Positions 1-10,014 of a DNA stretch of 64,000 nt are shown piece by piece; position 1 is the stretch's first letter, and each line of letters begins with the position of its first letter. The notes under the pieces are model-generated. The model was not told where the DNA came from. It did no database searches and worked only from the letters and a program-made list of their open reading frames with translations. The DNA is from Rubrimonas cliftonensis (lineage in GTDB: Bacteria; Pseudomonadota; Alphaproteobacteria; Rhodobacterales; Rhodobacteraceae): assembly GCF_900107585.1 (NCBI RefSeq), contig NZ_FNQM01000007.1, forward strand, positions 115,433 to 179,432, read 5' to 3'. Made by a program: the position numbers and the translations under genes.

Positions 1-1
1 G

Positions 2-253
2 GCCGAGACCGCCGAGGGCCGCCGGCGGCTGGACGACGCGAGCGCGCGACTCAAGGGCGGCGGCCTGCGCGTCACCGCGCGGTTCGAGCAGGGCCAGCCC
101 GAGCGGACCATCCCCGAGATCGTCGCGCGCGACGGGATCGATCTTCTGGTGATGGGGGCCTACGGCCACTCCCAGCTGCGCAGCCTCGTGCTCGGCAGCA
201 CCACGTCGGAGGTGATCCGCGGCAGCCTCGTCTCGGCGCTGGTCTTCCGCTGA
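2..253 (+). CDS. Universal stress protein (UspA family), C-terminal part
   Basis: The last 83 codons of a gene that begins before the window; the reading frame is open from base 2 to the TGA at 251-253. The end of the protein carries the Usp nucleotide-binding signature G-x2-G-x9-G-S/T (GAYG, nine residues, then GST), preceded by the typical hydrophobic strand IDLLVMGAYG. UspA-type proteins are small cytoplasmic stress proteins, and those with this motif usually bind ATP. The N-terminal half, and so whether this is a single or tandem Usp domain, cannot be seen. Confidence 0.85.
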   Translation, partial: AETAEGRRRLDDASARLKGGGLRVTARFEQGQPERTIPEIVARDGIDLLVMGAYGHSQLRSLVLGSTTSEVIRGSLVSALVFR

Positions 254-260
254 GCGGCCG

Positions 261-350
261 CAGGCGCCCTTCCCGAGCCTGGGCGCGCCCGGCGCGCCTT
301 TCCCGAGCCTGGGCGCGCCTCGCGCGCCTTTCCCGAGCATGGCGCCCCGC
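261..350. repeat. Three tandem 30-bp repeats
   Basis: Three consecutive imperfect copies with an exact 30-base period (261-290, 291-320, 321-350) share the core TTCCCGAGCCTGGGCGCGCC; the third copy diverges near its end (GAGCATGGCG). The block fills the gap between the Usp stop codon and the alcohol dehydrogenase. No convincing coding function is seen on either strand. Confidence 0.75.
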
Positions 351-421
351 TCGCCCTTGCCGCGCGGCGCCCGCGGCGGGATGATGCCGGGCCGAGCGTC
401 CCGCCCATCCGGAGCCGTCCC

Positions 422-1552
422 ATGCAGGTCCGCGCCGCCATCCTTCGCGCCTTTCCCGCCGGGCGGCCCTATGCGGCCTCGCGACCGCTCTCTGTCGAGA
501 CGGTGACGCTCGCCGACCCGGGCCCCGGCGAGGTGCTGGTGCGCATCGCCTTCGCCGGGCTCTGCCACTCCGACCTCTCCGTGATCAACGGCGACCGGCC
601 CCGCCCGATGCCGATGGCGCTTGGCCACGAAGCGTCGGGCTTCGTCGAGCGCTGTGGGCCGGGCGTCGACGACCTGAAGCCGGGCGACCCCGTGGCGCTG
701 GTGTTCGTGCCCTCCTGCGGCTGCTGCGCCCCCTGCGCGGAGGGCCGGCCTGCGCTCTGCGAGCCCGGCGCGGCGGCCAATGGCGCGGGCACGCTGCTCT
801 CGGGCGCGCGGCGCATCTCCGTGGGCGGCGCGCCGGTGCACCACCATGTCGGCGTCTCCGCCTTCGCCGAGGCCGCGGTGGTCTCGCGCCGCTCGCTCGT
901 GCCGATCCCCCGCGAGACGCCGATGGATCTCGCCGCGCTGTTTGGCTGCGGCGTGCTGACGGGCGTCGGCGCGGCGGTCAACACCGCCGAGGTCCGGCCC
1001 GGCGAGAGCGTCGCGGTGATCGGCCTCGGCGGCGTCGGGCTGTCGGCGGTGCTGGGCGCGCTTGCGGCGGGCGCCGCGACCGTGGCCGCGCTCGACGTCA
1101 ATCCAGCCAAGCGCGAGGCCGCCTTAGCCCTGGGCGCCGCCTGCGCCTTCGACGCGGGCGACCCCGACTGCGCCGAGGCGCTGCGCGACGCGACCGGCGG
1201 CGGCGTCCACGCCGCGATCGAGACGGCCGGCGTCGCGGCGGCGTTCACGCTGGCCTGGGAGGTCACGCGGCGGGGCGGGCGCACGGTCACGGCCAGCCTC
1301 GCCAACCCCGCCGTGACCGTGGGCTTTCCGCAGGTGCGGCTTGTGGCGGAGGAGCGCACCGTAAGGGGCAGCTATCTCGGCGGCGGCGTGCCGGGCCGCG
1401 ACATTCCCCGATACATGGCGCTGCAGGCGCAGGGCCGGCTGCCGGTGGAGAGGCTGATGACCGGGCGCTGCGGCCTCGACGCCGTCAACGAGGGCTTCGA
1501 CCTGCTGGCGGAGGGCCTCGCGATCCGCCACCTGATCGACCTGTCGGCCTGA
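422..1552 (+). CDS. Zinc-dependent alcohol dehydrogenase (MDR superfamily)
   Basis: A 376-residue medium-chain dehydrogenase of normal family length. The N-terminal catalytic zinc site is visible as GLCHSD (Cys ligand) and ALGHEASG (His-Glu). The structural zinc loop is the cysteine-rich SCGCCAPCAEGRPALC. The Rossmann fold has GLGGVGLSAV, followed by ALDVNPAK, whose Asp favours NAD over NADP. Closest in architecture to class III-like and aryl/alkyl alcohol dehydrogenases; the substrate cannot be assigned. It stands alone between a repeat block and a convergent gene, with no partner suggesting a pathway. Confidence 0.85.
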   Translation: MQVRAAILRAFPAGRPYAASRPLSVETVTLADPGPGEVLVRIAFAGLCHSDLSVINGDRPRPMPMALGHEASGFVERCGPGVDDLKPGDPVALVFVPSCGCCAPCAEGRPALCEPGAAANGAGTLLSGARRISVGGAPVHHHVGVSAFAEAAVVSRRSLVPIPRETPMDLAALFGCGVLTGVGAAVNTAEVRPGESVAVIGLGGVGLSAVLGALAAGAATVAALDVNPAKREAALALGAACAFDAGDPDCAEALRDATGGGVHAAIETAGVAAAFTLAWEVTRRGGRTVTASLANPAVTVGFPQVRLVAEERTVRGSYLGGGVPGRDIPRYMALQAQGRLPVERLMTGRCGLDAVNEGFDLLAEGLAIRHLIDLSA

Positions 1553-1557
1553 CGCGC

Positions 1558-1587
1558 GGCGGCCTGAAGCGTGGCGGCCTAAAGCGT
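1558..1587. repeat. 15-bp tandem duplication after the stop codon
   Basis: GGCGGCCTGAAGCGT is followed directly by GGCGGCCTAAAGCGT (one mismatch). The unit resembles the last codons of the upstream gene (GGCCTGA), so a local duplication across the stop codon of the alcohol dehydrogenase is likely. Confidence 0.6.
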
Positions 1588-1595
1588 GGGCGCCG

Positions 1596-1901
1596 TCAGA
1601 GACTGTTGTCGAAGTCGTTGATGTCGCGCTCGCCCGCCGAGCGCCCCCGCGAAGGCCGGCCGAAGGCGCGCGTCAGACCCCACCAGGCTGCGAGCGCCAG
1701 CGCCGCCCAGACCGCGAGCAGCCACAGCGCGAGCCGAGGCGTCTCCGCCAGCGCCCCGCCCGCCAGCGCAGCCACGCCCGCCATCGCCGCGGCCGACAGT
1801 CCGAAGCCGAGCAGGATGTAGCCCGGCGCCAGGATCTCCAGCGCCGCGAGCGCGCACGCGGCGGCCAGCCAGATCCACGGGTCGAGCAGCAGCGCGGTCA
1901 C
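1596..1901 (-). CDS. NfeD-like membrane protein (short form)
   Basis: A 101-residue protein with two hydrophobic blocks typical of the short NfeD family (roughly residues 8-55 and 57-76). The short form lacks the N-terminal serine protease domain. The GTG start overlaps the stop of the SPFH gene by 4 bp (GTGA), so the two are translationally coupled. NfeD proteins are the usual genetic partners of stomatin/prohibitin-like proteins and are thought to act with them in membrane-domain organisation and quality control. The usual C-terminal soluble OB-fold is not evident: the tail is only about 20 residues, ending ERDINDFDNSL. Confidence 0.8.
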   Translation of the reverse strand: MTALLLDPWIWLAAACALAALEILAPGYILLGFGLSAAAMAGVAALAGGALAETPRLALWLLAVWAALALAAWWGLTRAFGRPSRGRSAGERDINDFDNSL

Positions 1902-2971
1902 GCGCCGCCCCCGCTCCACGGCCCGGAAGCCGCGCCGAGCCCCCCCGACGACGACGCGCCGCCGGAGGAGGAGCCTGCGGCGGGCGGCGTCGCGAAGGAG
2001 GACTGGGGCGACGGCGCCATCGAAGCGCCTCGGCCCGGCGGCGGCGGCGTCGGGCGCGGCCCGGCGGGCAACCCGCCGTCGGCCAGCAGCGCGGCGGCGC
2101 GCGTGAAGCCGTCGGCGACGTCGCCGGGGATCATCACCAGCTTCGCGTTCGGGCTGGACGCCAGGGCCAGCACGGCGGCGATCTGGCGCTCGGCGATCTG
2201 GAAGCTCGCCGGCTCCGCCCCGTGCTCGGCGATGGCCCGCCCGATCACGCCGTTGGCGTAGGCGGTGGCGTCGGCGGTGACGCGCACGGCCTCGGCCTCG
2301 CGCTGCCGTTCGTAGAGCGCCGCGTCCGCCGACAGCTCCACCGCGCGGCGCTCGCCCTCGGCGCGGGTGATGGTGGCGCGACGGGCGCGCTCGGCCTCCA
2401 GCACCTCCGCCATGGCGCGCTGGATGCTGTCGGTCAGCTGCACGTCGGTGATCTCGGCGCGCGATATGACGATGCCGTAGTCGTCCCCCGCGGCGGCCAG
2501 CGCGGCCCTGATGGCGAGGTTGAGGCTCTCGCGGTCCTGCTGGACCATGTCGAGCTCGACCTTGCCGATCTCCGCGCGCACGAGGCTCTTGACCAGCCCG
2601 ACCACGAGATCGCGGATGTCGTTGACGCGGAACGTCGCCAGTTCCGGCACCTTCACGCGATAGACCACCAGCAACTCGATGGAGAACACGACGTTGTCCT
2701 TCGAGACCACGTCGAGCCGGATGTCGTTCAGCACCTGATCGGCGATGGAGACCCGCGCGTGCACCTTGTCGATGACCGGAATGATGAGGTTGACGCCCGC
2801 GCCGAGGGTCTTGCGATAGGCTCCCAGCCGCGTGACGACGTATTCCTCGCTCTGCGGCACGATCCGCACGCCAGCCAGAACCAGCAGGATCAGCAGGATC
2901 ACGCCGACCGCGAGGGCGATGCTGGCGGGGTCGAGCGCGAAGGCGGGCTGCATGGCGATCTCCTCGCGCAC
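1898..2971 (-). CDS. SPFH/band 7 (stomatin-like, paraslipin) protein
   Basis: A 357-residue protein with one N-terminal membrane anchor (about residues 12-35), then a band 7 domain including RIVPQSEEYVVTRLGAY and QVLNDIRLDVVSKDNVVFSIE. A charged, alanine-rich helical segment follows (RAMAEVLEAERARRATITRAEGER), typical of the oligomerising coiled coil. The C-terminus is a low-complexity Gly/Ser/Pro tail (about residues 300-357). Stomatin homologues form ring-like assemblies at the membrane, often with NfeD, which is encoded immediately downstream with a 4-bp overlap. The ATG start is preceded by a GAGGAGAT ribosome binding site. Confidence 0.88.
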   Translation of the reverse strand: MREEIAMQPAFALDPASIALAVGVILLILLVLAGVRIVPQSEEYVVTRLGAYRKTLGAGVNLIIPVIDKVHARVSIADQVLNDIRLDVVSKDNVVFSIELLVVYRVKVPELATFRVNDIRDLVVGLVKSLVRAEIGKVELDMVQQDRESLNLAIRAALAAAGDDYGIVISRAEITDVQLTDSIQRAMAEVLEAERARRATITRAEGERRAVELSADAALYERQREAEAVRVTADATAYANGVIGRAIAEHGAEPASFQIAERQIAAVLALASSPNAKLVMIPGDVADGFTRAAALLADGGLPAGPRPTPPPPGRGASMAPSPQSSFATPPAAGSSSGGASSSGGLGAASGPWSGGGA

Positions 2972-3127
2972 GGTGCGGCGCTGTGTTTCTCATATCGTCA
3001 TGCGGGGCGCCAAACCAAGCGGCGTCCGCCGCGGGTTTGCGTCGAATGCGCCTGTTCGCTGGCCATCGGGCGGCCCGCGCTCCTACAGTGTCTTCAGACG
3101 GAATGCGCCCCGGAGGCCCTGCGCAAG

Positions 3128-5215
3128 ATGAACGCCCCGCCCAAGATCGTCCGCCGCCCGTCGGTCTGCCCGCATGACTGCCCGTCCGCCTGCGCGCTCG
3201 ACGTCGAGGTGATCGACGGCGCGACGATCGGCCGGGTGCGCGGCGCGGCGGACCAGAGCTACACCGACGGCGTGATCTGCGCGAAGGTCGCACGCTACGC
3301 CGAGCGCATCCACCACCCCGACAGGCTGACGCGGCCGCTGCGCCGCTCGGGGCCGAAGGGCTCGGGCCGCTTCGAGCCGGTCTCCTGGGACGAGGCGCTC
3401 GACGAGATCGCGGCGCGGCTGCTGGCGGCGGAGGCGCGGCTCGGGCCCGAGACGGTCTGGCCCTACTACTACGCCGGCACCATGGGGCTGGTGATGCGCG
3501 ACGGGATCAACCGGCTGCGCCATGCGAAGCGCTATTCCGGCATGTACGCCAGCATCTGCACCAACATGGCCTGGACCGGCTTCATGGCGGGGACAGGGCG
3601 TCTGGCGGGCGTCGATCCGCGCGAGATGGCTCTGTCGGACTGCGTGGTGATCTGGGGCACCAACGCCGTGGCCACCCAGGTCAACGTGATGCGCCATGCG
3701 ACGAAGGCCCGGCGCGAGCGCGGCGCAAAGATCGTCGCAGTCGACATCTACCGCAACGCCACCGTCGAGCAGGCGGATCTGGCGCTGATCCTGAAGCCGG
3801 GCACGGACGCCGCGCTGGCCTGCGCCGTGATGCATGTCCTGTTCCGCGACGGGCTGGCGGATCGCGCGTGGATGGCCGCGCACGCCGACGCGCCCGAGGC
3901 GCTGGAGGCGCATCTGGCCACCCGCACGCCGCAATGGGCGGCGGCGATCACCGGGCTATCGGTCGAGGAGATCGAGGCCTTCGCGCATCTCGTGGGCGCG
4001 CGCAAGCGCAGTTACTTCCGGCTCGGTTACGGCTTCACGCGCCAGCGCAACGGCGCCGCGGCGATGCACGCCGCGCTCTGCATCCCCGCCGTCACCGGCG
4101 CCTGGGCGCATGAGGGCGGCGGGGCGTTCCACAACAACGGCGCGATCTACCACTGGGACAAGGCGCTGATCGAGGGCCACGACCTGCGCGACCCCGCCGT
4201 GCGCATCCTCGACCAGAGCCGGATCGGCCGCGTGCTGACCGGCGACGCCGAGGCGCTGTGCGGCGGCCCGCCGGTGACGGCGCTCTTCATCCAGAACACC
4301 AATCCGGTCTCGGTGGCGCCGGAGCAGGCGCTGGTGAAGGCCGGTTTCGCGCGCGAGGACCTGTTCACCGCCGTGCACGAGCAGTTCATGACCGAGACCG
4401 CCGCGATGGCCGACATCGTGCTGCCCGCCACGATGTTCCTCGAACACGACGACCTCTATCAGGGCGGCGGGCACAGCCATGTGATGTGGGGCGGCAGGCT
4501 GGTGGACGCGCCCGGCGAATGCCGCTCGAACCATGAAGTCATCTCCGCGCTGGCGGCGCGGCTGGGCGCCGAGCATCCCGGCTTCGCGATGACCCCGCGC
4601 GAGATCGCCGACGCCACCCTGCGCGCCTCCGGCCACGGGACGCTGGCCGATCTGGAGGCGCGCAGCTGGCTCGACGTGCAGCCGCCGCCCGAGACCGCGC
4701 ATTACCGCGACGGCTTCGCCTGGCCCGGCGGCAGGTTCCGCTTCCGCGCCGACTGGCCCGCCACGCCCTACGCCCACGCCGGACCTATGGGGCCGATCGG
4801 GGCGATGCCGACGCTGCCCGACCAGTGGGACGCGATCGAACTGGCCGACGCCGCCCGCCCCTTCCGCCTCGCCACCAGCCCCGCGCGCAACTTCCTCAAC
4901 TCCACCTTCACCGAGACGCCCGGCTCGCTGGGCCGCGAGGGCGCGCCCTCGGTGATGATCCACCCCGAGGACGCGGCGGCGCTGGGGCTGGAGGAGGGCG
5001 GGCAGGTCGAACTCGGCAACGCCCGCGGGTCGGTGCTGCTTGCGGCGAAGCTCTTCGACGGCGTGAGGCGCGGCGTCCTGATCGCCGAGGGCGTCTGGCC
5101 CAACGCCGCCCATAAGGGCGGGCGCGGGATCAACACGCTCGTCGGGGCCGACCCGGTGGCCCCCTTCGGCGGCGCGGCGTTCCACGATGTCGCCGTCTGG
5201 GCGCGCCCCGCATGA
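3128..5215 (+). CDS. Molybdopterin-dependent oxidoreductase (DMSO reductase superfamily)
   Basis: A 695-residue protein with the domain order of the family: N-terminal [4Fe-4S] motif (Cys14, Cys18, Cys22, Cys51, followed by AK), large molybdopterin domains, and a C-terminal dinucleotide-binding domain from about residue 570 ([15 protein letters not shown] onward). The ATG at 3128 is chosen because the cysteine motif begins 13 residues later and upstream translation in that frame looks like noise. There is no twin-arginine signal, so the enzyme should be cytoplasmic. Its stop overlaps the ATG of adenine deaminase (ATGA), which suggests coupled expression, but the electron acceptor and substrate cannot be told from sequence. 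No small or membrane subunit lies nearby. Confidence 0.85.
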   Translation: MNAPPKIVRRPSVCPHDCPSACALDVEVIDGATIGRVRGAADQSYTDGVICAKVARYAERIHHPDRLTRPLRRSGPKGSGRFEPVSWDEALDEIAARLLAAEARLGPETVWPYYYAGTMGLVMRDGINRLRHAKRYSGMYASICTNMAWTGFMAGTGRLAGVDPREMALSDCVVIWGTNAVATQVNVMRHATKARRERGAKIVAVDIYRNATVEQADLALILKPGTDAALACAVMHVLFRDGLADRAWMAAHADAPEALEAHLATRTPQWAAAITGLSVEEIEAFAHLVGARKRSYFRLGYGFTRQRNGAAAMHAALCIPAVTGAWAHEGGGAFHNNGAIYHWDKALIEGHDLRDPAVRILDQSRIGRVLTGDAEALCGGPPVTALFIQNTNPVSVAPEQALVKAGFAREDLFTAVHEQFMTETAAMADIVLPATMFLEHDDLYQGGGHSHVMWGGRLVDAPGECRSNHEVISALAARLGAEHPGFAMTPREIADATLRASGHGTLADLEARSWLDVQPPPETAHYRDGFAWPGGRFRFRADWPATPYAHAGPMGPIGAMPTLPDQWDAIELADAARPFRLATSPARNFLNSTFTETPGSLGREGAPSVMIHPEDAAALGLEEGGQVELGNARGSVLLAAKLFDGVRRGVLIAEGVWPNAAHKGGRGINTLVGADPVAPFGGAAFHDVAVWARPA

Positions 5216-6930
5216 GCGCGCCCGGCATGAGCGCTTCCGGCGACATCGCGCGCCGCATCGCGCAGGGCCGCGGCGACGCGCCCGCCGACCTCGTCCTGCG
5301 CGGCGGCGCGACGCTCGACCTCGTGACCGGCGAGATGATCGCCGGCGACGTCGCCATCTGCCGCGAGACCATCGTCGGCGTCGGCGAGGACTACGAGAGC
5401 GACCGGGTGATCGACGTGCAGGGGGCCGTCCTCGTCCCCGGCTTCATCGACGCGCATCTGCATATCGAGAGCAGCCTCGTCACGCCCTTCGAATTCGACC
5501 GCTGCGTGGCGCCGCGCGGCGTGACGACCGCGATCTGCGACCCCCACGAGATCGCCAACGTGCTGGGGCTGGAGGGGCTGCGCTACTTCCTCGACGCGAG
5601 CGCCCGCACCGTCATGGACATCCGCGTTATGCTGTCCTCCTGCGTGCCCTCCACGACGATGGAGACCAGCGGCGCGGAACTCGGCGCCGAGGCGCTCGCG
5701 GCGCTGATGGACCATCCGCGCGCGCTGGGTCTGGCGGAGTTCATGAACTACCCCGGCGTGATCCACCGCGACCCCGGCTGCCTCGAGAAGCTGGAAGCGT
5801 TTCGCGGCCGCCACATCGACGGCCATGCGCCGCTGCTCTCGGGGCGCGATCTCAACGCCTACATCGCCGCCGGGGTGCGGACCGAGCACGAGGCGACGAC
5901 GGCGGCGGAGGCGCGCGAGAAGCTGCGCAAGGGAATGCGCGTGCTGATCCGCGAGGGGTCCGTCTCCAAGGATCTGCACGCGCTGGCGGAGGTGCTGGAC
6001 GAGCGCACCGCGCCCTATCTCTGCCTCTGCACCGATGACCGCAATCCGCTCGACATCGGCGAGGAAGGCCATCTCGACCACATGATCCGCACGCTGATCG
6101 CGCTGGGCCGGTCGCCGCTGGCGGCCTATCGCGCGGCGAGCCTGTCGGCGGCGGAGGCGTTCGGCCTGAAGGATCGCGGGCTGATCGCGCCGGGCAGGCG
6201 GGCCGACATCGCCGTGCTCGACACGCTGGAGGATTGCCGCGCGCGCCTCGTGATGTGCGGCGGGCGCGTCGCCGACGACGCGGCCTTCGCGGCGCGCGAG
6301 ACGATCCCGCCGGTGGGCCGGGCCTCGGTGAAGGCGCGGCCCGTGGCGGCGGAGGATTTCCGCTGGCCCGGCGCCAGTCCCGCGCCCGTCATCGGCGTCA
6401 TACCCGGCAAGATCATCACAGAGCACCTGACCGAGACCGTCGCCGTGACGGACGGCGACCGCCGCCCCGACCCCGAGGCCGGCCTCGCCCGCATCGCCGT
6501 CATCGAGCGCCACGGGCGCAACGGCGGCATGGCCTGCGGGCTGGTGCGCGGCTTCGACCTGCGGGGCGGCGCCATCGGCTCGACGCTCTGCCACGACCAC
6601 CACAACATCGCCGTCGTCGGCGCCGACTACGCCGACATGGCGCTGGCGGCGAACCGGCTTGGCGAGATCGAGGGCGGCTTCGTCGTCGTCGCGGGGGGCG
6701 TGGTGCTTGCAGAACTGCCGTTGCCGATGGCGGGGCTGATGAGCCTCGCCAGCTTCGAGGAGGTGCGCGAGACGCTCATCGACCTGCGCGCCGCGGCGCG
6801 CAGCCTGGGCGTGACGCTCGCGGAGCCGTTCCTGCAACTGGCCTTCCTCGCCCTGCCGGTGATCCCGCACCTCAAGATCACCGACAGGGGCCTCGTGGAC
6901 GTCGACCGCTTCGCGCTGATCGACGGCTGA
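5212..6930 (+). CDS. ade: Adenine deaminase
   Basis: A 572-residue amidohydrolase-superfamily enzyme converting adenine to hypoxanthine and ammonia. The metal-binding start of the barrel is [13 protein letters not shown] (about residues 80-92), followed by the family hallmark [11 protein letters not shown]. The C-terminal adenine-deaminase domain contains [15 protein letters not shown] and the glycine-rich [20 protein letters not shown]. Length fits the family. The start overlaps the stop of the molybdoenzyme gene by 4 bp; a second in-frame ATG sits five codons downstream. It ends 9 bp short of the convergent folD gene. Confidence 0.93.
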   Translation: MSAPGMSASGDIARRIAQGRGDAPADLVLRGGATLDLVTGEMIAGDVAICRETIVGVGEDYESDRVIDVQGAVLVPGFIDAHLHIESSLVTPFEFDRCVAPRGVTTAICDPHEIANVLGLEGLRYFLDASARTVMDIRVMLSSCVPSTTMETSGAELGAEALAALMDHPRALGLAEFMNYPGVIHRDPGCLEKLEAFRGRHIDGHAPLLSGRDLNAYIAAGVRTEHEATTAAEAREKLRKGMRVLIREGSVSKDLHALAEVLDERTAPYLCLCTDDRNPLDIGEEGHLDHMIRTLIALGRSPLAAYRAASLSAAEAFGLKDRGLIAPGRRADIAVLDTLEDCRARLVMCGGRVADDAAFAARETIPPVGRASVKARPVAAEDFRWPGASPAPVIGVIPGKIITEHLTETVAVTDGDRRPDPEAGLARIAVIERHGRNGGMACGLVRGFDLRGGAIGSTLCHDHHNIAVVGADYADMALAANRLGEIEGGFVVVAGGVVLAELPLPMAGLMSLASFEEVRETLIDLRAAARSLGVTLAEPFLQLAFLALPVIPHLKITDRGLVDVDRFALIDG

Positions 6931-6938
6931 ACGAAAGC

Positions 6939-7832
6939 TCAGGCCGTCAGCCCCTCCGGGTCGGGCAGGCCCACGCTGCGATGGGCGGAAGTGAGCGTGT
7001 TGGCGAGCAGGCAGGCGATGGTCATCGGCCCGACCCCGCCGGGCACCGGCGTCACCGCGCCCGCGACCTCCATCGCCTCGGCGAAGTGCACGTCGCCGAC
7101 GAGGCGCGTCTTGCCCTCGGGCGTCTCGATGCGGTTGATGCCGACGTCGATCACCGTGGCGCCGGGCCTGATCCAGCTCCCGCGGACCATCTCGGGCCGG
7201 CCCACGGCGGCGACGAGGATATCGGCGCCCCGGCACACCGCCTCGATGTCCTTCGTGCGCGAGTGCGCGATGGTGACGGTGCAGCTGTCCTTGAGCAGAA
7301 GCTGCGCCATCGGCTTGCCGACGATGTTGGAGCGGCCCAGCACCACCGCGTTCATCCCGCTGAGCGAGCCGTGGCGGTCGCGCAGCAGCATCAGCGAGCC
7401 CAGCGGCGTGCAGGGGACCATGGCCTTGAGCCCGGCGCCGAGCCGGCCGACATTGGAGATGTGGAAGCCGTCGACGTCCTTGTCGGCGGAGACCGAGTTG
7501 ATCACGAGGTCGGCGTCGACATGGTCGGGCAGGGGCAGCTGGACGAGGATGCCGTTCACCGCCGGGTCGGCGTTCAGCTTCTCCACCAGCGCCAGGATGT
7601 CGGCCTGCGGCGTGTCGGCGGGCAGACGGTGCTCGAAGCTCTCCATGCCCGCCTCAAGCGTCTGACGGTGCTTGTTGCGGACATAGACCTGGCTCGCGGG
7701 GTCTTCGCCGACCAGCACCACGGCGAGGCCGGGGGTGAAGCCCTGCGACGCCTTGAACGCCGCCACCCCTTCGGCGACGCGGGCGCGAATGCCCGCGGCG
7801 AAGGCCTTTCCGTCGATCACATCGGCAGTCAT
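6939..7832 (-). CDS. folD: Bifunctional methylenetetrahydrofolate dehydrogenase/cyclohydrolase
   Basis: A 297-residue FolD interconverting 5,10-methylene-, methenyl- and 10-formyl-tetrahydrofolate in cytoplasmic one-carbon metabolism. Diagnostic elements: [16 protein letters not shown] containing the catalytic lysine (Lys54), the [12 protein letters not shown] segment, the NADP-binding loop [15 protein letters not shown], and the C-terminal signature [18 protein letters not shown]. Full length. An ATG start with the upstream GAGGGGA ribosome site is unambiguous. It is read towards adenine deaminase and is separated from the upstream tctA gene by a strong hairpin. Confidence 0.96.
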   Translation of the reverse strand: MTADVIDGKAFAAGIRARVAEGVAAFKASQGFTPGLAVVLVGEDPASQVYVRNKHRQTLEAGMESFEHRLPADTPQADILALVEKLNADPAVNGILVQLPLPDHVDADLVINSVSADKDVDGFHISNVGRLGAGLKAMVPCTPLGSLMLLRDRHGSLSGMNAVVLGRSNIVGKPMAQLLLKDSCTVTIAHSRTKDIEAVCRGADILVAAVGRPEMVRGSWIRPGATVIDVGINRIETPEGKTRLVGDVHFAEAMEVAGAVTPVPGGVGPMTIACLLANTLTSAHRSVGLPDPEGLTA

Positions 7833-7864
7833 TGAGAAGTCCCCTCGGGTGTTGAGAAAGTCGC

Positions 7865-7898
7865 GGGCCGCGGCGCGCCCCCCGACGCGCCGCGGCCC
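7865..7898 (-). terminator. 13-bp hairpin after tctA
   Basis: A perfect 13-bp GC-only inverted repeat (GGGCCGCGGCGCG at 7865-7877, complement at 7886-7898, 8-nt loop) lies 18 bp past the tctA stop and just upstream of folD. On the minus strand it is followed by a short T-rich stretch (GACTTTCTC). Likely a transcription terminator for the tctCBA operon. Confidence 0.65.
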
Positions 7899-7915
7899 GG
7901 ATCGCGCACAGGCGT

Positions 7916-9427
7916 CTACTGCGCCGGCTTGAGCGCGCCGGCCGAACGGAGGCGCTTGATGATCGGCAGGGCGAACAGGATCACCGAGATCGCCATCAGC
8001 GTGCCCGAGATGGGGCGGGTGAAGAAGGTGGTCATGTCGCCCTGCGACGAGATCAGCGACTGCCGCAGAGACTGCTCCATCAGCGGCCCAAGCACCAGCG
8101 CGAGCACCAGCGGGGCCATCGGATAGTTGGTCTTGCGCAGCACGAAGGCGCCGAAGCCGAACAGCACGATCATCCAGACGTCGTGCATCCGCGCATTAGG
8201 GGCGTAGCCGCCGACGACGCAGAGCGTCAGCACCACGGCGGTCAGCACAGGGAACGGCATGCGCAGCGCCCAGACGAACAGCGGGATCAGCGCGATGTTG
8301 ACGATCACCGCAAAGACGTTCGCCGTGTAGAGGCTGGAGATCAGCCCCCATACGAAGCCCGGCTGCTCGATGAAAAGCATCGGGCCGGGCGTAAGTCCCC
8401 ACATCACCATGCCGCCGAGCAGCAGCGCCGTCGTCGGCGAGCCCGGGATCCCCAGCGTGAGCATCGGCAGCAGCGAGCCGGTCGACGCCGCGTTGTTGGC
8501 CGCCTCCGGCGCGACCACGCCCTCGACCTCGCCCTTGCCGAAATTCTCGGGGTTCTTCGAGCCGGAGCGGGCGAGGCCGTAGGCCATGAGCGCCGCCGGC
8601 GTCGCGCCCGCCGCCGGCAGCACGCCGACGAAGAAGCCCAGCACGGAGCCCATGGTCATCGTCCTGACCGTGCGCCCCAGCTTCTTCACGCCGTCCACGA
8701 GGTCGCGGAAGCCGATGCGGGCGTTCATCACCTTTGGCGATCCCCGCGTCTCCTCGATCGTCCAGAGCACCTCGCCGACGCCGTAGACGCCGATCGCGAG
8801 GATCAGGAAGCTGATCCCGCTGTAGAAGCCCGGCAGATCGAAGAAGACCAGCCGCGGGTTGCCCGAGATCATGTCCAGCCCGACGGTGCTGAGCGCGAGA
8901 CCGAACAGGATCATCATCATGGTCTTCACCACGTCGTCGCCGCCGAGGCCGACGAAGGTGGTGAAGGCCAGCAGCACCAGGGCGAATTCCTCAGGCGGGC
9001 CGAAGGCGAGCGCGAACTCGGCCAGCGGCGCGGCCAGGATCGTGAACAGCACCACCGAGATCGTCCCGCCGACGAAGGAGGCGACGGCGGCGGCGATGAG
9101 GGCCAGCCCCGCCTCGCCCTTCTGCGCCATCGGCCGCCCGTCGAACGTCGTGGCGACCGCGGTCGAGGCGCCGGGGATGCCGAGCAGGATCGAACTGATC
9201 GCGCCGCCATACATCGCGCCGTAATAGACCGCCGCGAGGAAGATGATCGCCGACTCCGGCGGCACGATGAACGTCATCGGCAGCAGGATCGCGACGCCGT
9301 TCACCGAGCCGAGCCCCGGCATGGCGCCGATGAAGAGCCCCGCCGTGACGCCGACCAGAACCACCGCCAGGTTCAGAGGCGAGAGCGAGACCGCGAATCC
9401 GTCGGCCAGGTATGAAAGCATGTCCAT
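7916..9427 (-). CDS. tctA: Tripartite tricarboxylate transporter, large permease TctA
   Basis: A 503-residue inner-membrane protein with about 11-12 hydrophobic segments. It has the TctA family hallmarks [18 protein letters not shown] near residue 35, [25 protein letters not shown], and the second-half counterpart [33 protein letters not shown]. TctA is the transport subunit of TTT systems, which use a periplasmic TctC receptor and the small TctB subunit to take up carboxylates with an ion gradient. It is last in a tctC-tctB-tctA operon, 13 bp after tctB. Confidence 0.93.
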   Translation of the reverse strand: MDMLSYLADGFAVSLSPLNLAVVLVGVTAGLFIGAMPGLGSVNGVAILLPMTFIVPPESAIIFLAAVYYGAMYGGAISSILLGIPGASTAVATTFDGRPMAQKGEAGLALIAAAVASFVGGTISVVLFTILAAPLAEFALAFGPPEEFALVLLAFTTFVGLGGDDVVKTMMMILFGLALSTVGLDMISGNPRLVFFDLPGFYSGISFLILAIGVYGVGEVLWTIEETRGSPKVMNARIGFRDLVDGVKKLGRTVRTMTMGSVLGFFVGVLPAAGATPAALMAYGLARSGSKNPENFGKGEVEGVVAPEAANNAASTGSLLPMLTLGIPGSPTTALLLGGMVMWGLTPGPMLFIEQPGFVWGLISSLYTANVFAVIVNIALIPLFVWALRMPFPVLTAVVLTLCVVGGYAPNARMHDVWMIVLFGFGAFVLRKTNYPMAPLVLALVLGPLMEQSLRQSLISSQGDMTTFFTRPISGTLMAISVILFALPIIKRLRSAGALKPAQ

Positions 9428-9440
9428 GGCGGCGCCCCCC

Positions 9441-9935
9441 TCAGAAGAACATTGCGTAGAGCGGGTAGAACCACGGTTCAGTCCAGCCCTTCGGCAGCAA
9501 TATCTTCAGCGACACCTCGAAGAAGAAGAACATGAACAGCACGGTCCCCACGGAAAGCAGAATCGGCGTGACCCATCCCGTCTTTCCGATCACCTTCAGG
9601 TAGCCGATCATGAAGGCGGGAATGGCGATGTATGCGCCGACCAACGGCAGCAGCGCCACCATTGCGACCAGTCCGCCAGCCGCGACAGCCATCTGACCGC
9701 TCGCCGCCGGGTGGATGAAGATCGCCACGCGCTTGAAGCGCGGCGCGACGCGGGTCTCGCGCCACAGGATCAGCGCGGCGCAGACGAACATCCCGGCCGA
9801 GAGCCAGAACGGGAACGCGCCGCCGCCGGGCCCCGCCTCGGGAACCCATCCGATCGGCAGCGCCGTTGCGAGGACCATGAACCACACCGACAGGCCCATC
9901 AGGACCAGAGCGGTCGCCAGTTCGGCGATACGCAT
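9441..9935 (-). CDS. tctB: Tripartite tricarboxylate transporter, small permease TctB
   Basis: A 164-residue protein with four predicted membrane segments (approximately residues 5-30, 42-60, 80-115 and 125-145) and short polar loops, the standard TctB layout. The family is poorly conserved, so the call rests on size, topology and position between tctC and tctA. The ATG start at 9935 has few alternatives, and the gene ends 13 bp before tctA. Confidence 0.88.
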   Translation of the reverse strand: MRIAELATALVLMGLSVWFMVLATALPIGWVPEAGPGGGAFPFWLSAGMFVCAALILWRETRVAPRFKRVAIFIHPAASGQMAVAAGGLVAMVALLPLVGAYIAIPAFMIGYLKVIGKTGWVTPILLSVGTVLFMFFFFEVSLKILLPKGWTEPWFYPLYAMFF

Positions 9936-10014
9936 CGCACGTCTCCAGACTATGACTCACTGTGGCGCCGGCGGGGCGGCTGGGCCCACGCCGGCGCAGG
10001 GTCGGAGCGGCGGC

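Noticed and set aside
4768..7236. 822-residue open frame on the minus strand
   Set aside because: Antisense to adenine deaminase and the molybdoenzyme; His/Arg/Ala-rich noise.
8183..9415. 410-residue plus-strand frame within the tctA region
   Set aside because: Antisense to the membrane protein TctA; the charged composition is the complement of hydrophobic codons.
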